NCBI RefSeq assembly: GCF_000813325.1
Contig: NZ_BBQE01000002.1
Reading direction: 5' to 3' (one strand)
Length of the DNA: 64,000 nt
From: Sulfurospirillum cavolei
GTDB taxonomy: Bacteria; Campylobacterota; Campylobacteria; Campylobacterales; Sulfurospirillaceae
Shown: one piece after another, positions 8,690-17,311 of the stretch
Position numbering within the stretch: the stretch's first letter is position 1
Layout of the letters: each line of letters opens with the position of its first letter
Made by a program: the position numbers and the translations under genes
The notes under the pieces: generated by a model
Told to the model about the DNA's origin: nothing
Seen by the model: the letters and a program-made list of their open reading frames with translations, nothing else
Databases searched by the model: none

Positions 8690-9590
8690 ATGTCAGCCTT
8701 TTTCCGCGAATATAGTCCAAAACATGCATTGCGTTTTTGGAAGAGGGTTGCACTTTTGAAATCAAAAGCGAACCTTGGATACACGCCACGACAACGCCCT
8801 CGTTCGTAATGCGTTCAATGCACCCGATGCGGGAGTTTTTGCCTATGGCGTCGATTAACGAAAGTTCCGTTAGCTTCAATCCCGATGCCAGATAAATCCC
8901 CGGCCAAGGCGTAAACGCTCGGTATTTACACATCAGCGTTTGCGCTTTTTCCTGCCATGAAACCAAACCGTCTTCTTTTTTGATTTTACGGCAATGCGTC
9001 ATAGCGGCATCGACTTGTTTCCACGGCTGGAGTTGCTCAAAATGGGCTAACGTCTTTAGCGTTAAAGATGCCGCCGCATCCGATAACGCTTCAAAGAGCT
9101 GTTCGGACGTGTCGTTTGGTTTAACATGTAAGTACGAAAATCCGAGCATCACTCCCGTATCCAGTCCCTCTTCCATCAGCATCGACGTCACGCCCGCATA
9201 AGCTTCGTCGGCTAACAAAGTAGATTGAATCGGGCTTGCGCCTCGGTATTTGGGAAGAAGCGATGCGTGCAGGTTAATACACGGAGCCAACGCTAAAATC
9301 GATGCGGGCAAAATTTGTCCGTACGCCGCGACGATGATAAAATCCGCACGGCAAGCGGCGATTTTAGAGACCGCTTCGTCGTTTCGTAGGTGCTTGGGTT
9401 GGTAAATTTCAAGACTTGGGGCATGCTCTTGCGCCCATGCTTTCGTATCCGGAGGCGTCAAAATTTGTTTACGTCCCACGGGTTTGTCTTCTTGCGTCAC
9501 CAATAAAACAACGTCATGCTCGATAGCTTGCATCAATGCTTCTAAAATTCGTGTCGCATACGCAGGCGTTCCCATAAAAACGATTCGCAT
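8670..9590 (-). CDS. fmt: Methionyl-tRNA formyltransferase
   Basis: Formylates initiator Met-tRNA using 10-formyl-tetrahydrofolate. The product starts MRIVFMGTPAYATRIL; the ATG at 9590 was chosen over longer in-frame options because GAAGGA lies 5 bases before it. It contains the catalytic-site motif INLHASLLPKYRGASPIQ and the downstream DTG (GLDTGVML) region, followed by the smaller C-terminal anticodon-side domain. About 306 residues, normal for the family. It overlaps birA by 20 bases. The 79 bases up to proB hold a perfect hairpin. Confidence 0.96.
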   Translation of the reverse strand: MRIVFMGTPAYATRILEALMQAIEHDVVLLVTQEDKPVGRKQILTPPDTKAWAQEHAPSLEIYQPKHLRNDEAVSKIAACRADFIIVAAYGQILPASILALAPCINLHASLLPKYRGASPIQSTLLADEAYAGVTSMLMEEGLDTGVMLGFSYLHVKPNDTSEQLFEALSDAAASLTLKTLAHFEQLQPWKQVDAAMTHCRKIKKEDGLVSWQEKAQTLMCKYRAFTPWPGIYLASGLKLTELSLIDAIGKNSRIGCIERITNEGVVVACIQGSLLISKVQPSSKNAMHVLDYIRGKRLTCGDSMV

Positions 9591-9643
9591 TGTATTCCTT
9601 CGCATAGGTTCATTCTTCACATGCATGCTTCGGTTCCAAACCT

Positions 9644-9669
9644 ATCAAAGTGAAGAAATTCACTTTGAT
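9644..9669 (-). terminator. Perfect 11-bp hairpin between proB and fmt
   Basis: ATCAAAGTGAA pairs perfectly with TTCACTTTGAT around a four-base loop, directly after the proB stop. The stem is strong but is followed on the minus strand by only a short T run (AGGTTTGG). It could be a weak terminator, a processing site or an attenuator between proB and fmt. A wider repeat (ATAGGTT/AACCTAT, about 9604-9645) flanks the same gap. Confidence 0.5.
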
Positions 9670-10437
9670 TTAACGGTTTTCACATGTAAAGAGTGTTCCG
9701 CCTTTATGGACGCCCTCAAGCATAAAACTTTTCACGTCGCTCAAGTCAAAACCGCTGGCGATAAACATCGATTTGCGATGCTCCAATAAAAAGTGGGCGG
9801 CTTTCAGTTTGGTAGCAATGCCGCCGGTAGCAAAAGCGTAATGTGCCGCTTTTTCAACTTCCAGCTCGGAAGGTTCAATCGCGTGTACGACTTTTCGCAT
9901 TTTAGCGTCTTCGTATTGATGCGGATCTTTATCGTAATAGCCGTCGATATCGGAAAGTAATACTAACATGTCGGCTCCGAAATAGTATGCGACGCGCGAA
10001 GAGAGTTGATCGTTATCGCCGAAGACCAACTCTTCGGTTGCCGTAGCGTCGTTTTCGTTAATGATGGGTAAAATGCCGTTTTGAAGAAGCGTATCAATCG
10101 TGCATTTGGCGTGATAGCAGCGTTTTCTCGAGTCAAAATCATCCGCCGTGAGCAAAAGCTGAGCGCCGTTTTTACCGAATTTTTCCAATTTTTTGTTGTA
10201 CGTCGCCATCAATTGCGGCTGCCCGACCGCGGCAATGGCTTGGCGATTGTGCAAGAGGTTTTTATCTAATTTTAAAAGAGAATGCCCTGCTGCAACGGCT
10301 CCCGAAGAGACTAAAATGACTTCATGTTTTTGCATTAAAGCGACTAAAAACTCGACTAAATTTAAAATGCGCTCTTTACATAAGCGATTGTTTTCGCTTA
10401 ATACGTGCGTACCGACCTTAACGACGACTCTTTTCAT
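9670..10437 (-). CDS. proB: Glutamate 5-kinase, short form without PUA domain
   Basis: Phosphorylates glutamate in the first step of proline synthesis. The product of about 255 residues has VVKVGTHVLSE (N-terminal phosphate loop), LVSSGAVAAGH, an ENDATATEE motif and LLSDIDGYYDKDP, all hallmarks of the amino acid kinase fold. It lacks the C-terminal PUA domain of the E. coli enzyme, as in other Campylobacterota. The ATG at 10437 is preferred to the GTG just before it because AAAGG lies 6 bases upstream. It overlaps obgE by 20 bases. Confidence 0.95.
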   Translation of the reverse strand: MKRVVVKVGTHVLSENNRLCKERILNLVEFLVALMQKHEVILVSSGAVAAGHSLLKLDKNLLHNRQAIAAVGQPQLMATYNKKLEKFGKNGAQLLLTADDFDSRKRCYHAKCTIDTLLQNGILPIINENDATATEELVFGDNDQLSSRVAYYFGADMLVLLSDIDGYYDKDPHQYEDAKMRKVVHAIEPSELEVEKAAHYAFATGGIATKLKAAHFLLEHRKSMFIASGFDLSDVKSFMLEGVHKGGTLFTCENR

Positions 10438-11524
10438 CACGAACCTTTGTTATAACGTCTGATAATGCGTATTTCACCGCATCGATATTTATTTTTGAAA
10501 CGGAAGAGATCGGTATGACGAAAAACGGCAATGCGGCGTCTCTTTCATAAACGTCTTGAGCATACGCGTGTAGATTTTCACGCACTTTGTATTTATCCGC
10601 ACCCTTGTTGGGTTGCAAATGCAATAAGCTCAAAAAAGAATCGACTTTTTCATTAACTTCTTCCACGCTCATCGTATCGCAACGCGTCAATGCAATCGCA
10701 AAATTTCGTGAAGAGAGTTCTTCGGAAAATTTTTCCAACTCTTCTTTGAGGGTAAAATATTGCTCTTTTAAATCGCGGTAATTGGCTAAATCGATCATAA
10801 ACAGTAAAAACTGCGTACGTTCGATATGACGCAAAAAGTCTATTCCAAGACCTTTGCCTTCGCTTGCTCCCTCGATAATCCCCGGAATATCCGCCATCAC
10901 GTACGAACGGTAATCTTCGGTTACGACGACACCCAGTTTTGGCGTCAAGGTCGTAAATTCGTAATTGGCGATTTCGGGCTGTGCATTGGAAAGTACCGAA
11001 ATCAGGGTTGATTTTCCGACGTTCGGAAATCCGACCAATCCAACGTCGGCGATCAATTTCAATTCCAAACGAACGTTACGGGTGACGCCGGGGCGTCCTT
11101 GTTGCGCAAATTCGGGGCGTTGGTTGGTCGAGCTTTTAAAGTGGGTATTTCCCAATCCGCCTAGCCCGCCTTCTAGAAACAGTTGTTTTTCGTCTTGATC
11201 TAACATGTCAAGTAAAATCTCGCCCGTTTCGGCATCGATAATTTGCGTTCCGGGAGGTACGCTTAGGACTAAATGCTCGCCGGATTTTCCGTACATTTTG
11301 CGCCCCATGCCTTGTTCGCCGTTTTTGGCTTTTAGATGTTGATTGGTGCGAAAATGCGAAAGCGTGTGCGTGTTGCGATCGATTTGAAAATAGACGTTTC
11401 CTCCGCGTCCGCCGTCACCGCCGTCAGGTCCGCCTTGGATCACGTGTTTTTCCCTACGGAACGAGATACAACCCGGCCCGCCCTTTCCGGAGCTTAAAGT
11501 CAGTAGTACATTATCGATAAACAT
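10418..11524 (-). CDS. obgE: GTPase Obg/CgtA, ribosome-associated
   Basis: Essential GTPase acting in 50S ribosome maturation and stress control. The N-terminal Obg domain is glycine-rich (SSGKGGPGC, GGPDGGDGGRGGNV at 31-44). The G domain has GFPNVGKS (165-172), DIPG (G3) and TRCD (G4). The ATG at 11524 was chosen over an upstream TTG because AAAGG is well spaced from it. Total about 368 residues. The gene follows rplU-rpmA, as in many bacteria, but a terminator and a TTACATGTAA copy separate them here. Confidence 0.96.
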   Translation of the reverse strand: MFIDNVLLTLSSGKGGPGCISFRREKHVIQGGPDGGDGGRGGNVYFQIDRNTHTLSHFRTNQHLKAKNGEQGMGRKMYGKSGEHLVLSVPPGTQIIDAETGEILLDMLDQDEKQLFLEGGLGGLGNTHFKSSTNQRPEFAQQGRPGVTRNVRLELKLIADVGLVGFPNVGKSTLISVLSNAQPEIANYEFTTLTPKLGVVVTEDYRSYVMADIPGIIEGASEGKGLGIDFLRHIERTQFLLFMIDLANYRDLKEQYFTLKEELEKFSEELSSRNFAIALTRCDTMSVEEVNEKVDSFLSLLHLQPNKGADKYKVRENLHAYAQDVYERDAALPFFVIPISSVSKINIDAVKYALSDVITKVRDEKSRR

Positions 11525-11569
11525 CGTCAAACCTTTTGTATAGTAAGTTCGTCAGTATACCTCTGATCA

Positions 11570-11579
11570 TTACATGTAA
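11570..11579. repeat. TTACATGTAA palindrome copy, intergenic
   Basis: Perfect 10-base palindrome in the gap between rpmA and obgE, about 45 bases upstream of the obgE start and about 60 bases past the rpmA terminator. Confidence 0.85.
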
Positions 11580-11619
11580 GCGTAAACGATGATAATCACA
11601 AGAGGTAACGTCATTCATT

Positions 11620-11660
11620 TTTATGAAAGAAGAAAAGCGGTGAAGCTAAACGCTTCACCG
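11620..11660 (-). terminator. Rho-independent terminator of rplU-rpmA
   Basis: A perfect 9-bp GC-rich stem (CGGTGAAGC/GCTTCACCG, 11638-11660) with a 5-base loop lies 6 bases after the rpmA stop. On the minus strand it is followed by CTTTTCTTCTTT. Confidence 0.85.
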
Positions 11661-11666
11661 GATGAA

Positions 11667-11927
11667 TTATAAGCTAGCGGGGATAACGGAAACTTTGTTG
11701 CGTGTTTTGTCTTTACGTTGGAATTGAACATAACCGTCGATTAACGCATAAATCGTATGATCCGTGCCGATACCGACGTTATTTCCTACATGTACTTTGG
11801 TTCCGCGTTGGCGAATAATGATATTTCCCGCACGGACAAACTCGCCGCCGAATTTTTTAACGCCGAGTCTTCGTCCTGCTGAATCTCTGTTATTTTGGGT
11901 ACTACCTTGACCTTTCTTGTGAGCCAT
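11667..11927 (-). CDS. rpmA: 50S ribosomal protein L27
   Basis: Large-subunit protein near the peptidyl transferase centre. The 86 residues start MAHKKGQGSTQNNRDSAGRR, the L27 signature, and contain GTDHTIYAL in the C-terminal part. There is no N-terminal extension needing proteolytic removal. It lies 35 bases behind rplU, forming the usual L21-L27 pair, and is followed by a clear terminator. Confidence 0.98.
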   Translation of the reverse strand: MAHKKGQGSTQNNRDSAGRRLGVKKFGGEFVRAGNIIIRQRGTKVHVGNNVGIGTDHTIYALIDGYVQFQRKDKTRNKVSVIPASL

Positions 11928-11962
11928 TGATTACTCCTAATCTTTATTGCGTCGTGTGTAAG

Positions 11963-12271
11963 TTAAGCTTTAATGCTTACAACTTTGACTCTGCTATACT
12001 GTCTTCTAAAACCGCGTTTTACTTTAGAGTCTTTTCTTCTACGTTTTTTGAACGTAATGACTTTTTTGTCTTTACCTTCAGTTACAACGACCAATTCTAC
12101 TTCCGCACCGCTGACGAATGGATTTCCCACTTTCAGTTCACCGTTATTGACGGCAAGAACTTCCGTCACAACTACTTTCTCTTGTGGCTGAGCGTCAAGT
12201 TTGTCGACATTTAAATAGTCGCCTTCTTGAACTTTATACTGCTTCCCGCCATTTTTAATGATTGCATACAT
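11963..12271 (-). CDS. rplU: 50S ribosomal protein L21
   Basis: Large-subunit protein binding 23S rRNA. The 102 residues start MYAIIKNGGKQYKVQEGDYL and contain the conserved basic stretch ITFKKRRRKDSKVKRGFRRQYS near the C-terminus. It is the first gene of the L21-L27 operon. A probable promoter lies about 40 bases upstream. Confidence 0.98.
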   Translation of the reverse strand: MYAIIKNGGKQYKVQEGDYLNVDKLDAQPQEKVVVTEVLAVNNGELKVGNPFVSGAEVELVVVTEGKDKKVITFKKRRRKDSKVKRGFRRQYSRVKVVSIKA

Positions 12272-12311
12272 GCGTATGTCCTTCTTGGGAGAGATTTATT
12301 TTAAGGCTTGG

Positions 12312-12317
12312 ATTTTA
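12312..12317 (-). promoter_or_regulatory. Candidate -10 box for rplU-rpmA
   Basis: TAAAAT on the minus strand inside an AT-rich stretch (TTTTTTAGATAAAAT), about 41 bases before the rplU ATG. The T-rich tract upstream fits Campylobacterota sigma-70 promoters, which often lack a clear -35. An inverted repeat GGCTT/AAGCC brackets the box. Confidence 0.4.
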
Positions 12318-12356
12318 TCTAAAAAATCTTTAAGCCAATATAAAACTCTCTTAAGC

Positions 12357-13802
12357 TTATAAAACCATATCGGTGTAGTATTCAATCTGCTCGCGTTTTA
12401 AAATACGAATAAAGTTCGTGCTGCCCTCGACGCCCGCCGGATAACCCGCGGTCACGATATAGGTTTTATCTTTGTTGATTAAACCTCTTTCGATTCCTTT
12501 TTGAAGCGTCTTTCCGAGCATCATATTTAAGTTGCTCGCTTCAATGTTCATAATAGGTTTAATACCCCATGCAATCGTCAATGAACGCGCCGTTCTCTCA
12601 TCGTGCGTTACGGCATAAATATCGGCACGAATGCGATAACGCGCCAATTTTTTTGCCGATTTACCCGAACTCGTCAGCGAAATCATCGCTTCTACGCCCA
12701 AGCGATCGGCAAGGCGTGCCGTAGATGAAGAGATAATATCGGTTTCGTCCAAGAACGGGTACATTTCAAATTTACTGTAGGGATAAATCGCTTCCGTTTC
12801 ACGAATCGTATTGGCCATAACCTCAACGACGTGAATCGGATTTTTACCGATAGCACTCTCTTCGGAAAGCATCACGGCGTCGGTTCCGTCTAAAACGGCA
12901 TTGGCAACGTCGCTGATTTCCGCACGCGTCGCCATCTCTTTTTCCGCCATAGAAAGCAACATTTGCGTTGCGGTAATGACGGGTTTTGACGCCGCATTGG
13001 CTTTTGCAATCAATCTCTTTTGGATACTCGGTACTTTGTAGTACGGAACTTCGATTCCTAAATCGCCGCGCGCGACCATAATGCCGTCGCTGACCTCTAA
13101 AATCTCGTCGATTTTTTCCACCGCATCAAATTTTTCGATTTTTGCGAAAAGGTGCGCGCGTGATTTATGCTCTTTTAAAATCCTGCGCGCCTGTAAAATA
13201 TCTTTAGCGCTTTGCACGAATGAAACGGCTACGAAATCCACGCCGTTTTGCGCACCCCATGCAAGGTCGGCTTCGTCTTTGGGCGTAATGACTTCGATGT
13301 TAATGACCGTATTGGGAAAATTGACCCCTTTATTAGACGAGAGCTTGCCGTTGTTTTCGATTTCCGTGACGATATGCTCGCCGATTTCGATGACTTTAGC
13401 GCGAATATTGCCGTCATAGAGGTAAATATACTCGTCCACTTGAAGCATATCCAAAATTTGCGGTTGATTAATGCATAAGGTATAACCGTGCTCGGCGGTT
13501 TTCTTACCGACGATTTGCTCTTTCGTAAAATAAAGTTTGTCGCCCGTTTCTAAATAAAAATCGTCTTCAAGTTTGCCGACGCGGATTTTAGGACCGCAAA
13601 TATCTTGCAATACGCCGATCTTTTTGCCGACGTTAGCCTCGGCTTCGCGTATTTTGGCTAAGGTCCCCGCATGGTATTCATGGCTTCCGTGGCTAAAATT
13701 AAGACGAAAGACGTTCACGCCGGCTTTAATCATACCTTCTAAAATTTCTACGCTGTCACTGGCCGGTCCCACGGTTGCGAGGATTTTTGTCTTTTTATCC
13801 AT
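12357..13802 (-). CDS. pyk: Pyruvate kinase
   Basis: Converts phosphoenolpyruvate and ADP to pyruvate and ATP. The 481 residues contain ILATVGPASDSVE (7-19), VFRLNFSHG (31-39), the active-site HLFAKIEKFDAVE segment, GIMVARGDLGIEVP and KPVITATQMLLSM, all conserved barrel motifs. The C-terminal domain (about 350-475) is the usual effector/alpha-beta region. ATG with AAGGA upstream. It has its own TATAAT box and is separated from rplU by 85 bases. Confidence 0.97.
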   Translation of the reverse strand: MDKKTKILATVGPASDSVEILEGMIKAGVNVFRLNFSHGSHEYHAGTLAKIREAEANVGKKIGVLQDICGPKIRVGKLEDDFYLETGDKLYFTKEQIVGKKTAEHGYTLCINQPQILDMLQVDEYIYLYDGNIRAKVIEIGEHIVTEIENNGKLSSNKGVNFPNTVINIEVITPKDEADLAWGAQNGVDFVAVSFVQSAKDILQARRILKEHKSRAHLFAKIEKFDAVEKIDEILEVSDGIMVARGDLGIEVPYYKVPSIQKRLIAKANAASKPVITATQMLLSMAEKEMATRAEISDVANAVLDGTDAVMLSEESAIGKNPIHVVEVMANTIRETEAIYPYSKFEMYPFLDETDIISSSTARLADRLGVEAMISLTSSGKSAKKLARYRIRADIYAVTHDERTARSLTIAWGIKPIMNIEASNLNMMLGKTLQKGIERGLINKDKTYIVTAGYPAGVEGSTNFIRILKREQIEYYTDMVL

Positions 13803-13853
13803 CTTTTTTCCTTCGTTAAAATAAGTTCTATTGTACTTTGAGATTGTTACAAA

Positions 13854-13859
13854 ATTATA
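13854..13859 (-). promoter_or_regulatory. Consensus -10 box (TATAAT) for pyk
   Basis: TATAAT on the minus strand, 51 bases before the pyk ATG and within the short gap after the orphan gene. No clear -35 was seen at 16-18 bases. Confidence 0.5.
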
Positions 13860-13881
13860 TCACGAGAAGGGTTCATCCTAC

Positions 13882-14325
13882 CTAAAAAGCGTGATGAAGA
13901 TTTGAACATGCCTTCTCGTCAAACAAAAGTCGATAAATCGCTTCGGTACGGGTTTGGAGGTATTCTAGGGAATGCGCTCTTTGGCATAAATTTTTAAAAT
14001 GGCGTATCACCGATTCGTTGATTTGAATTTGCGCCCGCAGCAATAATCTTAACATGTAAGTATAGCGTTCGCTCGGTATCGCGACGTCTAGACCGTAACG
14101 CGTTATCAGTTTGTGCGCGTCCGCTCGCCAAACGTGTTCGCCGTATCCCGTTTGGTGCCGTGCCATTTTTTTGAGTTTGTGCGTCGCTTTTTGAAAAACG
14201 TCAAAGTTGACCGTATAACTTGAGAAGAAGATCAAATCTTCTAACTCTTGGGTAATTTCATAGGCGATTTCATCTTCGACATAACGTTTTATTGCGGCAT
14301 CGATGTCTTCAAACGACGTATTCAT
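13882..14325 (-). CDS. Hypothetical protein, all-helical, 147 residues
   Basis: I do not recognise this protein. It has no signal peptide or membrane span and looks fully helical, with an acidic N-terminus (MNTSFEDIDAAIKRYVEDEIAYEITQ is split here by function: residues 5-26 are acidic) and a more basic middle (residues 47-64, with KKMARH). Two cysteines are near the C-terminus. The ATG is preceded by AAGGAGG at 11 bases, and a TATAAT box lies just upstream, so expression is likely. It lies between pyk and a divergent CheX-type gene. A TACATGTTA copy near 14052 encodes Y-M-L. Confidence 0.75.
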   Translation of the reverse strand: MNTSFEDIDAAIKRYVEDEIAYEITQELEDLIFFSSYTVNFDVFQKATHKLKKMARHQTGYGEHVWRADAHKLITRYGLDVAIPSERYTYMLRLLLRAQIQINESVIRHFKNLCQRAHSLEYLQTRTEAIYRLLFDEKACSNLHHAF

Positions 14326-14362
14326 AACATTCGATGCCTCCTTGTTATTTTAAGTGATTTTA

Positions 14363-14368
14363 ATTATA
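14363..14368 (-). promoter_or_regulatory. Consensus -10 box (TATAAT) for the 147-residue orphan
   Basis: TATAAT on the minus strand 37 bases upstream of the ATG, in the divergent gap shared with the CheX-type gene. No consensus -35 was found. Confidence 0.5.
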
Positions 14369-14460
14369 GCGTCAGATTGTTTCAATAAAATTAAAAGCTT
14401 TCTATGGTACTATCTTTGCGTTTTAAATTCATCTCATTTCTTTAATGCGAACACAACATC

Positions 14461-15498
14461 ATGACACATACGATTCAACATGCTATTTTTATCGTCGACT
14501 ATAACGAAGCGGTATTGGAGAGCCGAAATACGGTTTTGTTCAATACGATCGTCAGCCAAAATGCCCTTTTAAAAGAAAAAGGGATTAAGGGCATCTATAT
14601 CTCTTTAAAAAATGCTCCCTCTACGCAAAATGCATCCTTCGGGCACCTGATTAAAGTGTTGGAAAAACTTTCGCAAGCCCTAAATACCCCGACGGCTTTA
14701 GGCGATTATAAAAAAGAGTCTTTCGAGCATCTCAAACAAATGAGTGCCGATACGGCAGTTCAACTTTTTCAAAACGTTAATGTCGCTATTTTATTTTTTA
14801 ATCCTTCGTCGTTTAAAAAAGAGCTCTGCGTTCTACTCTTCGATACCGATAAAGACAACGCCGATAAAATTTCTTCCGAACTGACGAAATTGGGCTACAG
14901 CGTCGTACATGCCTACGATGCCGAAGACTTTAAACTCAAAGCGATGGCAAAAAAATACGATATGACCATTACGCATACGGTGGTTAAAAAAACAAATTCC
15001 GCCCCCTCAACCCCCAACTTATCGCTTTCAAAGCAATTGATTGTCAACCTACCCGTTTTTATCGATACCGCCGTCAATACCTTGGTCACGATTACCGGCT
15101 TGGAAGCACAAAAAATCAAGCACGAAATTCGTCCTTTTAACGAGAAGATTCCGGCTCAAGTCATTATCGCGGCAATGAAATTTAAAGGTGACGTTAGCGG
15201 TACGTTCTTTTTGGTTTTTCCAAGAGAACTTGCCGTTGCGGCTTTGGAAGCTATGCTAGGAGAACATGTCAACGGCGACGATACCGCCGCAATCACGGAC
15301 GGCGTCGCCGAATTTTGCAACATTATCACAGGTTCGGCGAAAACGATTTTCTCGACAAAACAGATCAAAGTTTTGTTTGAGCTGCCTAAAACCTATCTAT
15401 CGCCTAACGTCGCGCTCAACGCCTCAACCGGTTCCAACGGCGTTTGGATCGATATGCAGCTTAGCAACAAACCGTTTTACATGTTTATTACCAAATAA
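14461..15498 (+). CDS. CheX-type chemotaxis phosphatase with N-terminal STAS-like and partial receiver-like regions
   Basis: Likely dephosphorylates CheY~P. The C-terminal half (about 188-345) matches the CheC/CheX/FliY phosphatase fold and carries one E-x-x-N catalytic motif, E284 and N287 in DGVAEFCNIITG, as in CheX. Residues 1-118 resemble a STAS domain (GIYISLKN, then a helix with FGHLIKVLEKL). Residues 119-171 look like the first half of a response-regulator receiver (LCVLLFDTD, then SSELTKLGYSVVHAYD) but stop before a complete phosphorylation site. This three-part layout is inference from pattern. It is the only plus-strand gene between 1 and 17 kb and is divergent from the orphan gene. 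Confidence 0.75.
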   Translation: MTHTIQHAIFIVDYNEAVLESRNTVLFNTIVSQNALLKEKGIKGIYISLKNAPSTQNASFGHLIKVLEKLSQALNTPTALGDYKKESFEHLKQMSADTAVQLFQNVNVAILFFNPSSFKKELCVLLFDTDKDNADKISSELTKLGYSVVHAYDAEDFKLKAMAKKYDMTITHTVVKKTNSAPSTPNLSLSKQLIVNLPVFIDTAVNTLVTITGLEAQKIKHEIRPFNEKIPAQVIIAAMKFKGDVSGTFFLVFPRELAVAALEAMLGEHVNGDDTAAITDGVAEFCNIITGSAKTIFSTKQIKVLFELPKTYLSPNVALNASTGSNGVWIDMQLSNKPFYMFITK

Positions 15499-15544
15499 GC
15501 TTCGCATCAACTCTCTTCCAAAATACCGCATTGAGCGATTTTCG

Positions 15545-16714
15545 TTATTTTTGATGCAAAATACTTAAAGCTTGGTCTAAGACGTTATCTTCCGAAGCAT
15601 CGTTGCTCGGTTTGACTTCGATATTCGGAACGACGCCGCTTGGCCAAACGCTTTTTCCCTTAGGCGTATTCCAACGGGCCGTCGCAAATTTCACTGCCGA
15701 GACACGACTGCTCAAAGGGAAAAGCGTCGCAAACGTATCTTTTCCGTATGTCGGCGTTCCGATGACTTTTGCTCGTTGATACTCTTGTAAAACCGATGCA
15801 ACGATTTCAGCACCGCCTGCGGAGTCGCGATTGACCAATACGATCAGCGGTACCGTCTTTAGAAACGAGAGTTTTTCGATTTTGCTCGCATAATCGCTCA
15901 TTTCATACTCTTCTAAACGGTTTTTATAGTAGCGTTTGTCGTCTTTGTTGCGACTTTTAACGTTTAAAATAAGTTTATCGTTCTCCAAAAACAGTCCCGT
16001 AACCGCCAAACCGATATTGAGATTGCCGCCCGGATTATCCCGTAAATCCAATACCATCCCTTTAATCCGCTGTTCTTGTGCATCGTAGAGATAACGTATA
16101 TCTTCAAGCATTTCGCCGAAGCCTTCTTGCATAAACGAACTGACTTTGACGTATGCGATATCTCCTTCGTACATTAACGACGTAACCACGTTAATATTGA
16201 CCTCTTTACGCGTGAGCGTCACTTCTACGGGCTTTGTCGTATTGGGCTTTAAAAACGTTATTTTAACCTTGCTGTTGGGAGCACCTCTTAGCTCGGCAAC
16301 CACCTCTTCAAAATTGAGATCACGCACCAAATAGGAGCCGACCTGAACAATTTCATCGCCTTTTTGCAAAGCGGCCTTATACGCCGGAGAGTGCTCGACG
16401 ACGGACTTAACAAAAATATGATGTCGTTTTTGCGCCAAAAAAAGCCCGACGCCCGCTACGGGCGTATTGCTTAAATAGAGCGTTTCGTACTCTTCTTCGT
16501 TAAAATAGCGTCCGTTTTTATCAACGCTATTGACCATACCCTCCAAACAACTGTCCATCAATCTTTTTTCGTCAATCGGTTGAACAAATTCGTCTTTTAG
16601 TTTTTTAACGACTTCTTGATACGCAAGCGAAGCTTCCTCCGGCGTAACCGTTTTGGAAGATTGTGCCCATACCAACGATACCGTTACGAGCATACCGTAC
16701 ACAAACCTTTTCAC
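15545..16714 (-). CDS. ctpA: S41-family C-terminal processing protease
   Basis: Periplasmic Ser/Lys protease that trims substrates at the C-terminus. The 389 residues have a signal peptide (MKRFVYGMLVTVSLVWAQ), a PDZ domain (about 83-165, with GVGLFLAQK) and the protease core. S298 (in NRDSAGGAEI) and K325 (in GTPTYGKDTF) form the catalytic pair. VLDLRDNPGGNL (221-232) is the conserved segment before them. Length is at the shorter end for CtpA. It lies alone on the minus strand, convergent with the CheX-type gene. Confidence 0.92.
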   Translation of the reverse strand: MKRFVYGMLVTVSLVWAQSSKTVTPEEASLAYQEVVKKLKDEFVQPIDEKRLMDSCLEGMVNSVDKNGRYFNEEEYETLYLSNTPVAGVGLFLAQKRHHIFVKSVVEHSPAYKAALQKGDEIVQVGSYLVRDLNFEEVVAELRGAPNSKVKITFLKPNTTKPVEVTLTRKEVNINVVTSLMYEGDIAYVKVSSFMQEGFGEMLEDIRYLYDAQEQRIKGMVLDLRDNPGGNLNIGLAVTGLFLENDKLILNVKSRNKDDKRYYKNRLEEYEMSDYASKIEKLSFLKTVPLIVLVNRDSAGGAEIVASVLQEYQRAKVIGTPTYGKDTFATLFPLSSRVSAVKFATARWNTPKGKSVWPSGVVPNIEVKPSNDASEDNVLDQALSILHQK

Positions 16715-16763
16715 GTCAATCCTTTATTTTTTCCGAATACTATAGTAGCGTTTTTGCCTTTTT

Positions 16764-17225
16764 TTAACAAGAAACGTCACTTAAGAGCAATCGAAACGGT
16801 TGCATCGACGAGGCTTGAAAGCCGCATTTTTCATAAAAACGATGCGCCGGTATATTATCCCCGTCCGTTAAAAGCGTTATACGGCGGCATCCGACGCTTT
16901 GCGCGTACGCAATCGCTTCATGAATTAAAACAGATCCGATACCTTTTGAACGAAACGCGTTATCGACGACCATATCTTCGAGCCACGCGACCCTAGTGCC
17001 TAACGCCGTGCTGATACTCCATAAAAGACTGACCATTGCGATGATGCTTTTTTCGTTTTCGGCTACGAGAATAACGCCGACCGAAGCATCGCGTAATATG
17101 CTTTCAAGCCCTTTAACATGTAAAGATCGATTCGGGACGAACTCGGTCTCTTGCTCGAAAAGTTGAAGAAGTAACGTTACGAGTTTATCGCAATCTTCAA
17201 TCGTTGCTTGACGGATTTTTAACAT
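16764..17225 (-). CDS. GNAT-family N-acetyltransferase
   Basis: Predicted acetyl-CoA-dependent acetyltransferase, substrate unknown. The start at 17225 is chosen because AAGGA lies 6 bases before this second of two adjacent ATGs; the longer open frame would overlap the divergent gene. The product is about 153 residues, with IRQATIEDCDKLV at the N-terminus and the acetyl-CoA loop DNAFRSKGIGSVLIHEAIAYAQS (motif A, R/Q-x-x-G-x-G). The family pattern then continues with HRFYEKCGFQ. An in-gene ACATGTAA at about 17116 encodes L-H-V. Confidence 0.87.
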   Translation of the reverse strand: MLKIRQATIEDCDKLVTLLLQLFEQETEFVPNRSLHVKGLESILRDASVGVILVAENEKSIIAMVSLLWSISTALGTRVAWLEDMVVDNAFRSKGIGSVLIHEAIAYAQSVGCRRITLLTDGDNIPAHRFYEKCGFQASSMQPFRLLLSDVSC

Positions 17226-17311
17226 CATTGTTCCTTGTGCAATTGGTAAACGTATTGTAACATAGGAATCATTTTTGCTTGTACTCGTTACCTCATGATA
17301 AGGAATAAACG

